Of a DNA stretch of 64,000 bases, positions 31,447-40,074 are shown piece after piece. Origin of the DNA: DASSQJ01 sp963726295. GTDB lineage: Bacteria > Actinomycetota > Actinomycetes > Actinomycetales > Dermatophilaceae. The translations under genes were made by a program, and so were the position numbers. Location of the stretch: contig CAVSBW010000001.1 in the NCBI GenBank assembly GCA_963726295.1, positions 558,001 through 622,000 of the forward strand. Reading direction: 5' to 3'. Under the pieces are notes generated by a model. It was given only the letters and a program-made list of their open reading frames with translations, was not told where the DNA came from and ran no database searches. Numbering within the stretch: the first letter of the stretch is position 1; every line of letters begins with the position of its first letter.

Positions 31447-33164
31447 GTGCCCCGGTCGGCAGCGTGGTCCGCGTCAGCGGCCCTCTCGTGGAGGCCGAGG
31501 GACTGACCGGTGTGGCGATGGCCGAGATGGTCGCGCTCGGGGAGCGGGGCCTGCCCGGGGAGGTGGTCGCCCTCGAGGGCGACCTCGTGACGGTGCAGGC
31601 CTACGAGTACACCGGCGGCCTGGCGGTGGGCGCCCCGGTGGTGCCCCGCCGGCGACCCCTGACGGCGGTGCTCGGACCCGCCCTGCTCGGCGGCATCGTC
31701 GACGGGCTGCTCCGCCCGCTGGCCAGCGCACCCACGTGGCTCTCGCCCGACGCGGAGCGCGGGGACCCGTCGCGGTCGTGGCCGTGGCGTCCGGACGTGT
31801 CCGCCGGCGCGCGCGTTCGGGAGGGCGAGGTGCTCGGCACGTTGGGGGACACCGGCGCCGTCGAGTTCCGGGTGCTGGTGCCCCCCGGGTCGGCGGGCAC
31901 GGTCGACGACGTCGCGCCGCCCGGGGAGTACGGCGCGGACACGGTGCTCGCGACCGTCGGGGGTGCGCCGGTGACTGCGGCAGTGGAGTGGCCCGTCCGC
32001 CGGCCCCGACCGGTCCGTACCCGCCTCGAGGCGGGGGAGCCGCTGCTCACGGGGCAGCGGGTGCTCGACGCCGTGTTCCCCTTGGCCCTCGGCAGCACCG
32101 CGGCCGTACCCGGCGGGTTCGGCACCGGCAAGACGATGCTCCTCCAGCAGGTCGCGAAGTGGTGCACCGCCGACGTCATCGTCTACGTCGGATGTGGCGA
32201 ACGGGGCAACGAGATGGCCGACGTGCTCACCGACCTCGGTGGGCTCGTCGACCCCCGCACCGGTCGACCGCTCGCGGAGCGGACGGTCATCGTCGCGAAC
32301 ACGTCGAACATGCCGATGATGGCCAGGGAGACGAGCATCTACGCCGGGGTGACCGTTGCCGAGTTCTTCCGTGACATGGGCCACGACGCGGTCGTCATCG
32401 CCGACTCCACCTCGCGATGGGCCGAGGCGCTGCGCGAGTTCTCCTCGCGGTCCGGCGAGCTGCCGGCCGAGGAGGGCTACCCGGCCTCGCTGCCCTCGGC
32501 GCTCGCGGCCTTCTACGAGCGGGCCGGCCGGGTCGAGACGCTCGGCGGCGCGGAGGCTTCCGTGACGATCGTCGGGGCGGTCTCCCCACCGGGGGGCGAT
32601 CTCACCGAGCCGGTCTCGGCGCACACCGAGCGGTTCGTCCGCACCCTGTGGAGCCTGGACCGCGACCTTGCCTACGCCCGTCACTACCCGGCGGTCGGGT
32701 GGGCCGGCTCCTTCGCGCGCGACACCGACCGGATCGGTGCCTGGTACGCGGCGTCCGGCGACTCGGACTGGGCCCGCCGCCGCGCCCGGGTCACCGGGCT
32801 GCTCGCCGATTCGGACCGGCTCGCCGACCTCGCCGATCTCGTGGGGGCGGGATCGCTCCCGGGGCACGAGCGGGTCGTCCTCCTCGCGGGCCGGCTGATC
32901 CGCGAGGGGGTGCTCCAGCAGAGCGCCCTCGTCGACAACGACGCCCACTGCTCCGCGCTCAAGACCGCGGCGCTGCTCGACGCGGTGGTCGACGTCGTCG
33001 ACCGCTGCGACGCCCTCGTCGACGGCGGCCTCACCGCCGCCGAGATCGAAGAGGTCGACTTCTCGCCGCTGCTCCGTGCCGCACAGGAGTGCGCGCCCGA
33101 TGACGCCGACTCCGTGCGCGGCCGGCGCGACCAGATGCTCGAGACGCTGGGGGCCCTGACGTGA
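31443..33164 (+). CDS. atpA: V/A-type ATPase catalytic subunit A
   Basis: The catalytic nucleotide-binding subunit. It has 573 residues. Domains: beta-barrel N-terminus with VVRVSGPLVEAEGL; the A-specific insertion (about residues 110-185, WPWRPDVSAGARVREGEVLG); Walker A GGFGTGKT at 224-231; VGCGERGNEM with the catalytic glutamate; Walker B VVIADSTSRWAEALREFSSR; and ARHYPAVGWAGSFARD. The presence of the non-homologous insertion and these blocks separates it from F-type beta. GTG at 31443 overlaps the E stop; two in-frame GTGs a few codons upstream are less likely. Confidence 0.96.
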   Translation: MSAPVGSVVRVSGPLVEAEGLTGVAMAEMVALGERGLPGEVVALEGDLVTVQAYEYTGGLAVGAPVVPRRRPLTAVLGPALLGGIVDGLLRPLASAPTWLSPDAERGDPSRSWPWRPDVSAGARVREGEVLGTLGDTGAVEFRVLVPPGSAGTVDDVAPPGEYGADTVLATVGGAPVTAAVEWPVRRPRPVRTRLEAGEPLLTGQRVLDAVFPLALGSTAAVPGGFGTGKTMLLQQVAKWCTADVIVYVGCGERGNEMADVLTDLGGLVDPRTGRPLAERTVIVANTSNMPMMARETSIYAGVTVAEFFRDMGHDAVVIADSTSRWAEALREFSSRSGELPAEEGYPASLPSALAAFYERAGRVETLGGAEASVTIVGAVSPPGGDLTEPVSAHTERFVRTLWSLDRDLAYARHYPAVGWAGSFARDTDRIGAWYAASGDSDWARRRARVTGLLADSDRLADLADLVGAGSLPGHERVVLLAGRLIREGVLQQSALVDNDAHCSALKTAALLDAVVDVVDRCDALVDGGLTAAEIEEVDFSPLLRAAQECAPDDADSVRGRRDQMLETLGALT

Positions 33165-34567
33165 GCGACGAACGGCCGTTCCGGCTCCCTGTGGAGTACT
33201 CGAGCGTGCACGAGGTGCGGGGCCCCCTGCTCGTCCTGCGCGACGTCCGGGGGGTCGGCTGGGACGAGTTCGCCGTCATCGCCCCGGGAGGGGACGCCCC
33301 CGACCGCCGGCCGCGGCACGGGCTGGTCCTCGAGGTGGACCGCGACCTGGCGGTGGTGCAGGTCCTCGAGGGCACTGCCGACCTCGTCCCGGGCCGCACC
33401 CGGGTGTCCTTCTCGGGGGAGCCACTGCGCGTCCCCGTCGGGCTCGGCTGGCTGGGCCGGGTCTGCAACGGCCGTGGTGAGCCCGTCGACGGCGGCCCGC
33501 CGGTCCACGGCCCGAGGACGGCCCCCGTCGCAGGGGCCCCGCTCAACCCCGTGCACCGGGAGCCCCCGGCCGAGCCGGTGCTCACCGGCATCTCGGCCAT
33601 CGACGCGCTCACCACGCTGGTCCGCGGCCAGAAGCTGCCCGTCTTCTCCGTCGCGGGGCTGCCGCACCTCGAGCTCGCGGCGCAGGTCGCGGCCCAGGCG
33701 ACCGCCGGGGACGAGCCGTTCAGCGTGGTCTTCGCGGCGATGGGGCTCACCCACGCGGACGCCGAGATGGTTCGCTCGGTGCTCGACGAGCGATCGGCGG
33801 CCGGTGAGCTGCTGCTGCTGCTCAACACCGCCGACGACCCGGTCATCGAGCGCATCCTCACCCCCCGGGTCGCGCTCACCGTCGCGGAGAGCATCGCCTT
33901 CGAGCACGGCCGGCACGTCCTCGTCGTCCTCGCCGACATGACGAGCTACGCCGAGGCGCTGCGCGAGGTGTCCGCGGCCCGGGGCGAGATGCCCGGGCGC
34001 CGTGCCTACCCGGGCTACCTCTACAGCGACCTGGCCTCGCTCTACGAACGGTGCGGCCGGATCCGTGGCACTCCGGGGTCGGTCACCGTGCTGCCGGTGC
34101 TCACGATGCCCGCGGGCGACATCACCCACCCCGTCCCCGACCTCACCGGGTACATCACCGAGGGGCAGATCGTCCTCTCGGCGGAGGTCCACGCCCGCGG
34201 TGTGTATCCACCGATCGACCCGCTGTCGTCGCTGTCGCGCCTCATGCGCGGTGGGGCCGGCCGCGGACGCACGCGGGAGGACCACCTCGACGTCGCCGCC
34301 CAGCTGCTGGCGGCGCTGGCCCGGGCCCGCCAGGTGCGCGAGCTCGCCGAGATCGTCGGTGCGGAGGCGCTGAGCGGCACCGACCGGCTGTACGTGGACG
34401 TCGGCACCGAGATCGAGCGCCGCCTCATCGACCAGCAGCGCGGGGAGTGCCGCTCGCTACCCGACACGCTCTCCCGGTGCTGGGACGTCCTGGGCGTCCT
34501 GCCCCGGCGCGAGCTGACGATGCTCTCCGACCGGCTCATCGACACCTACGGGTCCGGGGGGAGGTGA
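33161..34567 (+). CDS. atpB: V/A-type ATPase regulatory subunit B
   Basis: The non-catalytic nucleotide-binding partner of subunit A, 468 residues. It carries VEYSSVHEVRGPLLVL at the start, GRVCNGRGEPVDGGPP, ISAIDALTTLVRGQKLPVFSVAGLPHLELAAQ in place of a working P-loop, LVVLADMTSYAEALREVS, and PGRRAYPGYLYSDLASLYERCGRI, all typical of subunit B. The degenerate P-loop (VAGLPHLE) means no catalysis. GTG at 33161 overlaps the A stop. Confidence 0.96.
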   Translation: MSDERPFRLPVEYSSVHEVRGPLLVLRDVRGVGWDEFAVIAPGGDAPDRRPRHGLVLEVDRDLAVVQVLEGTADLVPGRTRVSFSGEPLRVPVGLGWLGRVCNGRGEPVDGGPPVHGPRTAPVAGAPLNPVHREPPAEPVLTGISAIDALTTLVRGQKLPVFSVAGLPHLELAAQVAAQATAGDEPFSVVFAAMGLTHADAEMVRSVLDERSAAGELLLLLNTADDPVIERILTPRVALTVAESIAFEHGRHVLVVLADMTSYAEALREVSAARGEMPGRRAYPGYLYSDLASLYERCGRIRGTPGSVTVLPVLTMPAGDITHPVPDLTGYITEGQIVLSAEVHARGVYPPIDPLSSLSRLMRGGAGRGRTREDHLDVAAQLLAALARARQVRELAEIVGAEALSGTDRLYVDVGTEIERRLIDQQRGECRSLPDTLSRCWDVLGVLPRRELTMLSDRLIDTYGSGGR

Positions 34568-34571
34568 CCCC

Positions 34572-35222
34572 GTGCCGATCACCGCGCGCGTCCCACCCGG
34601 CCGGGCCGGTCGCATCTGGCTGCGACGGCGGCTGGCCACGGCGCACCGCGGACGCGACCAGCTGGACCGCAAGCTGCGGATCCTCCAGCCGGAGGTGCAG
34701 CGCCAGCGGATCCGCGCGGCCCGCAGCCACGAGGAGTGGGATCGGGCCTGCGCCAAGGTGCGCCGGTGGACGACCCGGGCCGCCCTGGTGAGCGGGCAGG
34801 ACGGCTTCCGGCACGCCGCGGCCCGCCACCTGGCCGAGGTCGAGCTGAGCTGGGCCACCTCGATGGGCGTGAGGTACCCGTCGGGCGCATCCGTCGCGAC
34901 CGCGTCCGAACCGGGCGCCGTCGTCGACAACGCCGCTCTCGCGCCGGCGCTCGACGCCTCCCGGACGGCACTCCTCGCGGGAGCGCGCGCGGCCGCCGCC
35001 GACGAGGCGGTCCGGCGGATCGAGGCGGAGATCGACGTCACCCGCCGCCGGCTCCACGCGCTGGACCGACGCTGGCTCCCGTGGCTCGATGCCGAGCTCG
35101 CGCGCCTCGAGCTGGCCCTCGAGCAGGCCGAGCACGAGGACGGGATCCGGCTGCGCCGGGCGACAGCCGCCACCTCGCACCGGACGAACCCGGGCGGGTC
35201 CGCGTCGCCCCAGAGGAGGTGA
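34572..35222 (+). CDS. atpD: V/A-type ATPase subunit D (central shaft)
   Basis: The rotating central shaft, 216 residues, mostly two long helices. The N-terminal helix PPGRAGRIWLRRRLATAHRG corresponds to the conserved basic start of subunit D, and the C-terminal helix is RRLHALDRRWLPWLDAELARLEL. GTG at 34572 follows GGGGAGGTGACC, four bases after the B stop. The tail (about 20 residues) is basic and proline/glycine-rich. Last core ATPase gene. Confidence 0.88.
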   Translation: MPITARVPPGRAGRIWLRRRLATAHRGRDQLDRKLRILQPEVQRQRIRAARSHEEWDRACAKVRRWTTRAALVSGQDGFRHAAARHLAEVELSWATSMGVRYPSGASVATASEPGAVVDNAALAPALDASRTALLAGARAAAADEAVRRIEAEIDVTRRRLHALDRRWLPWLDAELARLELALEQAEHEDGIRLRRATAATSHRTNPGGSASPQRR

Positions 35223-35227
35223 TCACC

Positions 35228-35677
35228 GTGATCCACCGTGTCCTGCTCGCCGTGGACGACTCCGCCGACTCCCTCGCGGCCGCGCGGCTCGCCGTCGGGC
35301 TGGCCGCCCGGAGCGGACACCTGCTGCGGGTGGTGCACGTCAGCTCCGACGGGACCCTGGACGAGGCGCTGAGGACGGCGAGCACCAGGCCGGGGGTGGG
35401 TGCGCGGCGGGGACGGTCAGAGGCGGCGGTGCTCGAGCGGGTCCAGCGCCTGGCCGAGGCGGCCGGGACCCGGGTGGAGACCGCGCTGCTCCACGGCGAG
35501 GTGGGGCGGGTGCTGCTCGAGGAGGCCCGCCGGTGGCGCGCCGACCTCGTCGTCGTCGGGAAGTCGGCGCGGGCGACCTACGGCGAGCCGTACGTCGGCA
35601 CCGTGACCCGGCACGTGCTCGAGTTCTCCGAGCAGCCGGTCCTCGTCGTCCCGCCCTCCGTGCACCCCGGACGCTGA
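35228..35677 (+). CDS. Universal stress protein (UspA family)
   Basis: A 149-residue Usp domain: VIHRVLLAVDDSADSLAAARLAV at the start, VETALLHGEVGRVLLEEARRWRADLVVVGKSARATYG and VGTVTRHVLEFSEQPVLVVP at the end, close to the G-x2-G-x9-G(S/T) ATP-binding pattern. It is the last gene of the ATPase operon. I chose GTG 35228, seven bases after AGGAGGT; a GTG at 35219 that overlaps the D stop is possible. A role as an ATP-level or stress-linked regulator of the ATPase is inference from position only. Confidence 0.85.
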   Translation: MIHRVLLAVDDSADSLAAARLAVGLAARSGHLLRVVHVSSDGTLDEALRTASTRPGVGARRGRSEAAVLERVQRLAEAAGTRVETALLHGEVGRVLLEEARRWRADLVVVGKSARATYGEPYVGTVTRHVLEFSEQPVLVVPPSVHPGR

Positions 35678-35683
35678 CCCGCC

Positions 35684-35732
35684 CCAGCGGAACGGTCCGC
35701 GCGCGAAGGCGGGAGCGGACGCGCGCCGCTGG
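35684..35732 (+). terminator. Terminator of the ATPase operon
   Basis: Nested inverted repeats: CCAGCGG (35684-35690) with CCGCTGG (35726-35732), and inside them GTCCGC (35695-35700) with GCGGAC (35715-35720). It begins seven bases after the Usp stop. No T-run. Confidence 0.6.
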
Positions 35733-35766
35733 TCACAGGAGCACCATGGAACCCACTGGTCACAGG
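35729..35766 (+). repeat. Direct repeat upstream of smc
   Basis: CTGGTCACAGG occurs at 35729-35739 and again at 35756-35766, 27 bases apart, with similar following bases (agcACCA and cACCA). It lies about 50 bases before the putative smc -10. Possibly a paired regulator site; could be chance. Confidence 0.4.
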
Positions 35767-35812
35767 CACCACTGTGCCCCGGCAGCGTCCCGGCGCGCCG
35801 CCCCTCCGCGGG

Positions 35813-35818
35813 TAGCAT
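35813..35818 (+). promoter_or_regulatory. Possible -10 element of smc
   Basis: TAGCAT is followed by a leader of about 55 bases that contains GAGAGACGACG before the ATG at 35877, so this mRNA is not leaderless. Confidence 0.45.
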
Positions 35819-35876
35819 CGCCCGCGACCCGGCCCCGGCCGGACCGCCCGCCGAACGAGAGACGACGACCCGCCGC

Positions 35877-38800
35877 ATGTACCTCAAGACGCTGACCCTG
35901 AAGGGCTTCAAGTCCTTCGCCTCGGCGACGACGCTGCGGCTTGAACCCGGCATCACCTGCGTCGTCGGTCCGAACGGCTCGGGCAAGTCCAACGTCGTCG
36001 ACGCCCTCGCCTGGGTCATGGGGGAGCAGGGCGCCAAGAGCCTGCGCGGCGGGAAGATGGAGGACGTCATCTTCGCGGGCACCGCGGGCCGGCCACCGCT
36101 CGGCCGCGCCGAGGTCAGCCTCACCATCGACAACACCGACGGCGCCCTCCCCATCGACTACACCGAGGTCACGATCACCCGGACGATGTTCCGCGGCGGC
36201 GGCTCGGAGTACGCCATCAACGGCACGTCCTGCCGGCTCCTCGACGTCCAGGAGCTGCTCTCGGACTCCGGGCTGGGCCGCGAGATGCACGTCATCGTCG
36301 GGCAGGGCCAGCTCGACACCGTCCTGCGGGCCACCCCCGAGGACCGCCGCGGCTTCATCGAGGAGGCCGCGGGCGTCCTCAAGCACCGACGCCGCAAGGA
36401 GCGGGCGCTGCGCAAGCTCGAGACGATGGAGGCCAACCTCACCCGCGTGCAGGACCTCACCGGTGAGATCCGCCGCCAGCTCGGGCCGCTCGGGCGCCAG
36501 GCCGAGACCGCGCGCCGCGCCGCCGTCGTGCAGGCCGACGCCCGCGACGCCCGGCTGCGGCTGCTCGCCGACGACCTGGTCCAGCTCACCGCGGTCGTCG
36601 AGCAGGAGGTGGCCGACGAGGCCGCCCTCCTGGAGCGCCGCACCGCCGTGGAGGACGCCCTGGCCGACGTGCGCTCCCGCCTCACCGGCGTCGAGCGCGC
36701 GGCCGCCGAGGCCGCCCCCGAGCTGGGGCGCGCCCAGGATGGTGTCGTCCGCCTCCAGAGCTTGCGCGACCGGCTCGAGTCGACCGGGTCCGTGGCCTCC
36801 GAGAGGGTCCGGCTGCTGTCCCAGGACGAGGAGCACGAGACGACGAGCGGCCGCGACCCCGAGGAGCTGCGGGCCCAGGCGGTCCAGGCCCGCGACGAGG
36901 AGGCGGCTCTGCTCGAGGAGGTCGCCGCCACCGCGGACCGGCTCGCCGAGGCCGTCACCGACCGGGAGCAGGCCGAGGCCGCCTTCGCCGAGGAGCAGGC
37001 CCGCCTCTCCCGGCTGGCCCGCGCCGCCGCCGATCGCCGCGAGGGCCTGGCCCGGCTCGCCGGGCAGGTCGGGGCGCGTCGCAGCCGCATCGACGCGGGG
37101 GAGGCGGAGGTCGGCCGCCTCCGGGGCCTCGTGAGCGCCGCCCGTGAACGGGCCGCCGAGTCCGAGGGCGAGTTCGCCCGGCTCGAGGGAGGGATCGCCG
37201 CGTCCGAGGAGGGGGAGGAGGGCCTCGACACCAGGTACGAGGCCGCCACCGCCCGCCTCGCCGAGGTCGAGGCCGAGGTGGAACGCCACGTCGCAGCGGA
37301 GCGTGAGGCCGAGCGCGACCGCGCCTCGGCCCAGGCCCGGCTGGAGGCGCTGGAGATGAGCCTGCGCCGCAAGGACGGCGCGGCGACGCTCATCGCCGCC
37401 GCCGACGACGGCCACGGCGTCCTCGGGTCGGTCGCCTCCCTGCTCCAGGTCACCGCCGGGCACGAGCACGGCGTCGCCGCCGCCCTCGGTTGGGCGTCGG
37501 AGGCGCTGGCGGTCGGAACGGCCGAGCACGCCGCCGCCGCCCTGGCGGCGCTTCGGGACGAGGACGGTGGCCAGGCCTCGCTGCTCGTCGGCTCCACCGC
37601 CCACCCGGGCGACCCCTCCGGATGGCCCGCGCTCGAGGACGGCGCCGTCTGGGCCCGTGACGTCGTCGAGGCCCCGGCGCCGATCCGTCCGGCCGTGGAG
37701 CAGCTCCTCGAGCAGGTGGCGCTGGTCCGCACGGCCCCGCACGCCGTCGCGCTCGTGTCCCGCCACCCCGGTGTCACCGCCGTCACCGACGACGGCGACG
37801 TCTTCGGCCCGGGGTGGGCCCGCGGGGGCAGCAGCGCCGGCGAGAGCCTCCTCGAGGTCCGGGCGGCCGTCGAGGAGACGCGCGCGGTGTTCGACGACGC
37901 CTCGGCCCGCCTCGAGCGCTCGCGCTTCGCCCTCACGAGCGCGCGCGAGCGCGCCGCGCAGGTGACCGGCGAGGTCGACGCCGCACTGGAGGCCCTCCAC
38001 GAGTCCGACGCCCGGATGGCCGCGGTCGCCGAGCGCCTCGGAACCCTCGGGGCCGCCGTGCGCACGGCATCCGCCGAGGCCGACCGGGCTGAGCGCGCCA
38101 TCGCCGACGCCGAGTCCGCCCTCGAGGCCGACCGGGCCGAGCTGGAGGCCCTCACCGCACGGCTCGAGGCCGCGGAGGCTGAACCGGAGGAGTCCGAGGA
38201 CCCCGCCACCGACGAGCGCGACCGCCTCGAGCTGGCCGCCAGCAGGGCCCGCACCGCCGAGACGGAGGTGCGCCTCGCCCTGCGGACCCGCGAGGAGCGG
38301 GCCCGCGCGCTCAAGGGTCGGGCCGAGTCCCTCGAGGGCGCCGCCCGCAACGAGATCGCCGCCCGCGAGCGGCTTCGCGAGCGCCGGGAGCGACGCCGCC
38401 GGGAGGCCGCGGTCGCCGCCGCCGTGCAGGCCGCCGCCGGCTTCGCCCGCGAGAAGGTCGCTGCCGCCCTCGTGCGGGCCAGTGCCGTGCGCGACGCCGC
38501 CGAGGCACGCCGCGCCGAGCGCGACCGCACCGCCGCCACCCTGCGGGAGGAGCTGCTGGGCGTCCAGGACGAGCTGCGCGACCTCACCGACACGGCGCAC
38601 CGCGACGAGATGGCCCGCGCCCGCCAGCTGGCGCGCATCGAGCAGCTGCAGGCCAAGGCCGTCGAGGAGCTGGGGGTCGACCCCGACGTGCTCGTCGAGG
38701 AGTTCGGTCCGCACCAGCCGGTGCCGCACGTCGCGGGACCCGACGACGACCCGGGGGAGACCCCGGAGCCGGCCGCCTACGTCCGCGAGGAGCAGGAGAA

Positions 38801-39446
38801 GCGGCTGCGCCGGGCCGAGCGCGCGCTGTCCTCGCTCGGCAAGGTCAACCCGCTCGCCCTCGAGGAGTTCGCCGCGCTCGAGGAGCGGCACACCTTCCTC
38901 ACCACGCAGCTCGAGGACCTGAAGCGCTCCAAGCGCGATCTGCTCGACATCGTCAAGGAGGTCGACGAGCGCGTCGAGCAGGTCTTCACGGAGGCCTTCC
39001 ACGACACGAAGGAGCAGTTCGAGCGGGTCTTCGACCGGCTGTTCCCGGGCGGTGAGGGGCGACTGGTCCTCACCGACCCCGACAACATGCTCACGACCGG
39101 CATCGAGGTCGAGGCCCGCCCACCGGGCAAGAAGGTCAAGCGGCTCTCGCTGCTCTCCGGTGGCGAGCGCTCACTCGTGGCGGTGGCCCTGCTCGTCGCG
39201 ATCTTCAAGGCCCGGCCGAGCCCCTTCTACATCATGGACGAGGTGGAGGCCGCCCTCGACGACACCAACCTCGGGCGCCTCATCACCCTCTTCGAGGAGC
39301 TCCGCGACTCCAGCCAGCTCATCGTCATCACGCACCAGAAGCGGACGATGGAGGTGGCAGACGCCCTCTACGGCGTCTCGATGCGCGGCGACGGAGTCAC
39401 CAACGTCGTGTCCCAGCGGCTGCGCGACGTCGCGGCCACCGCCTGA
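35877..39446 (+). CDS. smc: Chromosome segregation ATPase SMC
   Basis: SMC compacts and separates sister chromosomes with ScpA/ScpB. The 1189-residue length is normal. N-terminal head: LKGFKSFASATTLRLEPGITCVVGPNGSGKSNVVDALAWVMGEQ style Walker A (VGPNGSGKSN at about 25-34). Long coiled coils run from about 165 to 500 and 670 to 1010; the hinge between them contains GHGVLGSVASLL and PGWARGGSSAGESLLEV. The C-terminal head has the LLSGGERSLVAVALL signature and FYIMDEVEAALDD Walker B. The 3' end overlaps a convergent gene by 50 bases. In related genomes ftsY follows directly; here other genes intervene. Confidence 0.97.
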   Translation: MYLKTLTLKGFKSFASATTLRLEPGITCVVGPNGSGKSNVVDALAWVMGEQGAKSLRGGKMEDVIFAGTAGRPPLGRAEVSLTIDNTDGALPIDYTEVTITRTMFRGGGSEYAINGTSCRLLDVQELLSDSGLGREMHVIVGQGQLDTVLRATPEDRRGFIEEAAGVLKHRRRKERALRKLETMEANLTRVQDLTGEIRRQLGPLGRQAETARRAAVVQADARDARLRLLADDLVQLTAVVEQEVADEAALLERRTAVEDALADVRSRLTGVERAAAEAAPELGRAQDGVVRLQSLRDRLESTGSVASERVRLLSQDEEHETTSGRDPEELRAQAVQARDEEAALLEEVAATADRLAEAVTDREQAEAAFAEEQARLSRLARAAADRREGLARLAGQVGARRSRIDAGEAEVGRLRGLVSAARERAAESEGEFARLEGGIAASEEGEEGLDTRYEAATARLAEVEAEVERHVAAEREAERDRASAQARLEALEMSLRRKDGAATLIAAADDGHGVLGSVASLLQVTAGHEHGVAAALGWASEALAVGTAEHAAAALAALRDEDGGQASLLVGSTAHPGDPSGWPALEDGAVWARDVVEAPAPIRPAVEQLLEQVALVRTAPHAVALVSRHPGVTAVTDDGDVFGPGWARGGSSAGESLLEVRAAVEETRAVFDDASARLERSRFALTSARERAAQVTGEVDAALEALHESDARMAAVAERLGTLGAAVRTASAEADRAERAIADAESALEADRAELEALTARLEAAEAEPEESEDPATDERDRLELAASRARTAETEVRLALRTREERARALKGRAESLEGAARNEIAARERLRERRERRRREAAVAAAVQAAAGFAREKVAAALVRASAVRDAAEARRAERDRTAATLREELLGVQDELRDLTDTAHRDEMARARQLARIEQLQAKAVEELGVDPDVLVEEFGPHQPVPHVAGPDDDPGETPEPAAYVREEQEKRLRRAERALSSLGKVNPLALEEFAALEERHTFLTTQLEDLKRSKRDLLDIVKEVDERVEQVFTEAFHDTKEQFERVFDRLFPGGEGRLVLTDPDNMLTTGIEVEARPPGKKVKRLSLLSGGERSLVAVALLVAIFKARPSPFYIMDEVEAALDDTNLGRLITLFEELRDSSQLIVITHQKRTMEVADALYGVSMRGDGVTNVVSQRLRDVAATA

Positions 39447-40074
39447 GCACGGCCGCCACCGCGGCTCCACCGTCACGGCCCCGTACGGCCTCCCGGGCGA
39501 ACCACGCGTAGGCGACGACGAACATCAGTCGCTGCCAGGCGCCCGTGTGGGCGACGTCGACGGTCATCGCCAGCGGTAGGGCGACGGACGAGAGGACGGC
39601 GGTGGCGTCGAGGACGCGGCTCCCGCGTGACGCGGGCGAGCGACGCAACCCGACGAGGACGACGCCGATGGCGAACGCCAGGCCCATGACGCTCGCCGTC
39701 ACCGAGTGCAGCAGGTCCTCGGTGGCGTCGTACGGGACGCCGGTGAGCCACGGCCGGTGCGAGTACGCGGCGGTTCCGAGCATCATCACGCCGAACGTGC
39801 CGAGCGCGAGGGATCCCCACCCGCCCCAGCGGCCGCGGAGCAGGACCGCACTTCCGACGACGGCGAGGCCCCAGAGCAGGAACCCGGTCCGGGCCACCCA
39901 GGCGCCGTGCAACGACTGGGCCGCCGACTCGCTCGTCGTGTGCCGCACCCAGTCGTAGCCCGGGGGCAGGGCGAGCGGGGCGAGGGCGATGGCCGCTGCC
40001 GACCCCACGAGCAGCACGAGCACGACGGCGCTCCCACGGCGACCCTGCCGTAGCGCGATCGGTCGGGCGGTCAC
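39397..40074 (-). CDS. DUF998 family membrane protein
   Basis: A 225-residue membrane protein with about six hydrophobic helices, e.g. AVVLVLLVGSAAAIALAPLAL, FLLWGLAVVGSAVLL, FGVMMLGTAAYS, SVTASVMGLAFAIGVVLVGL. The PPGYDWVRHTTSESAAQ stretch after helix 1 and WLTGVPYDATEDLLHS are the conserved blocks of DUF998. Function unknown. The GTG at 40074 overlaps the preceding epimerase stop, so it is coupled to it. The last 50 bases overlap the smc 3' end. Confidence 0.75.
   Translation of the reverse strand: MTARPIALRQGRRGSAVVLVLLVGSAAAIALAPLALPPGYDWVRHTTSESAAQSLHGAWVARTGFLLWGLAVVGSAVLLRGRWGGWGSLALGTFGVMMLGTAAYSHRPWLTGVPYDATEDLLHSVTASVMGLAFAIGVVLVGLRRSPASRGSRVLDATAVLSSVALPLAMTVDVAHTGAWQRLMFVVAYAWFAREAVRGRDGGAAVAAVLRRWPRRRAAAGTRRW

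Noticed and set aside
31443..34567. F-type ATPase alpha/beta subunits
   Set aside because: The catalytic subunit has the A-type insertion and its partner a degenerate P-loop; the other subunits (D, E, C, I, K) are V/A-type.
35760..39002. Minus-strand ORF of 1080 codons opposite smc
   Set aside because: Composition is Gly/Leu/Val/Arg-biased shadow of the smc coiled coil; no start site signal and no family motif.
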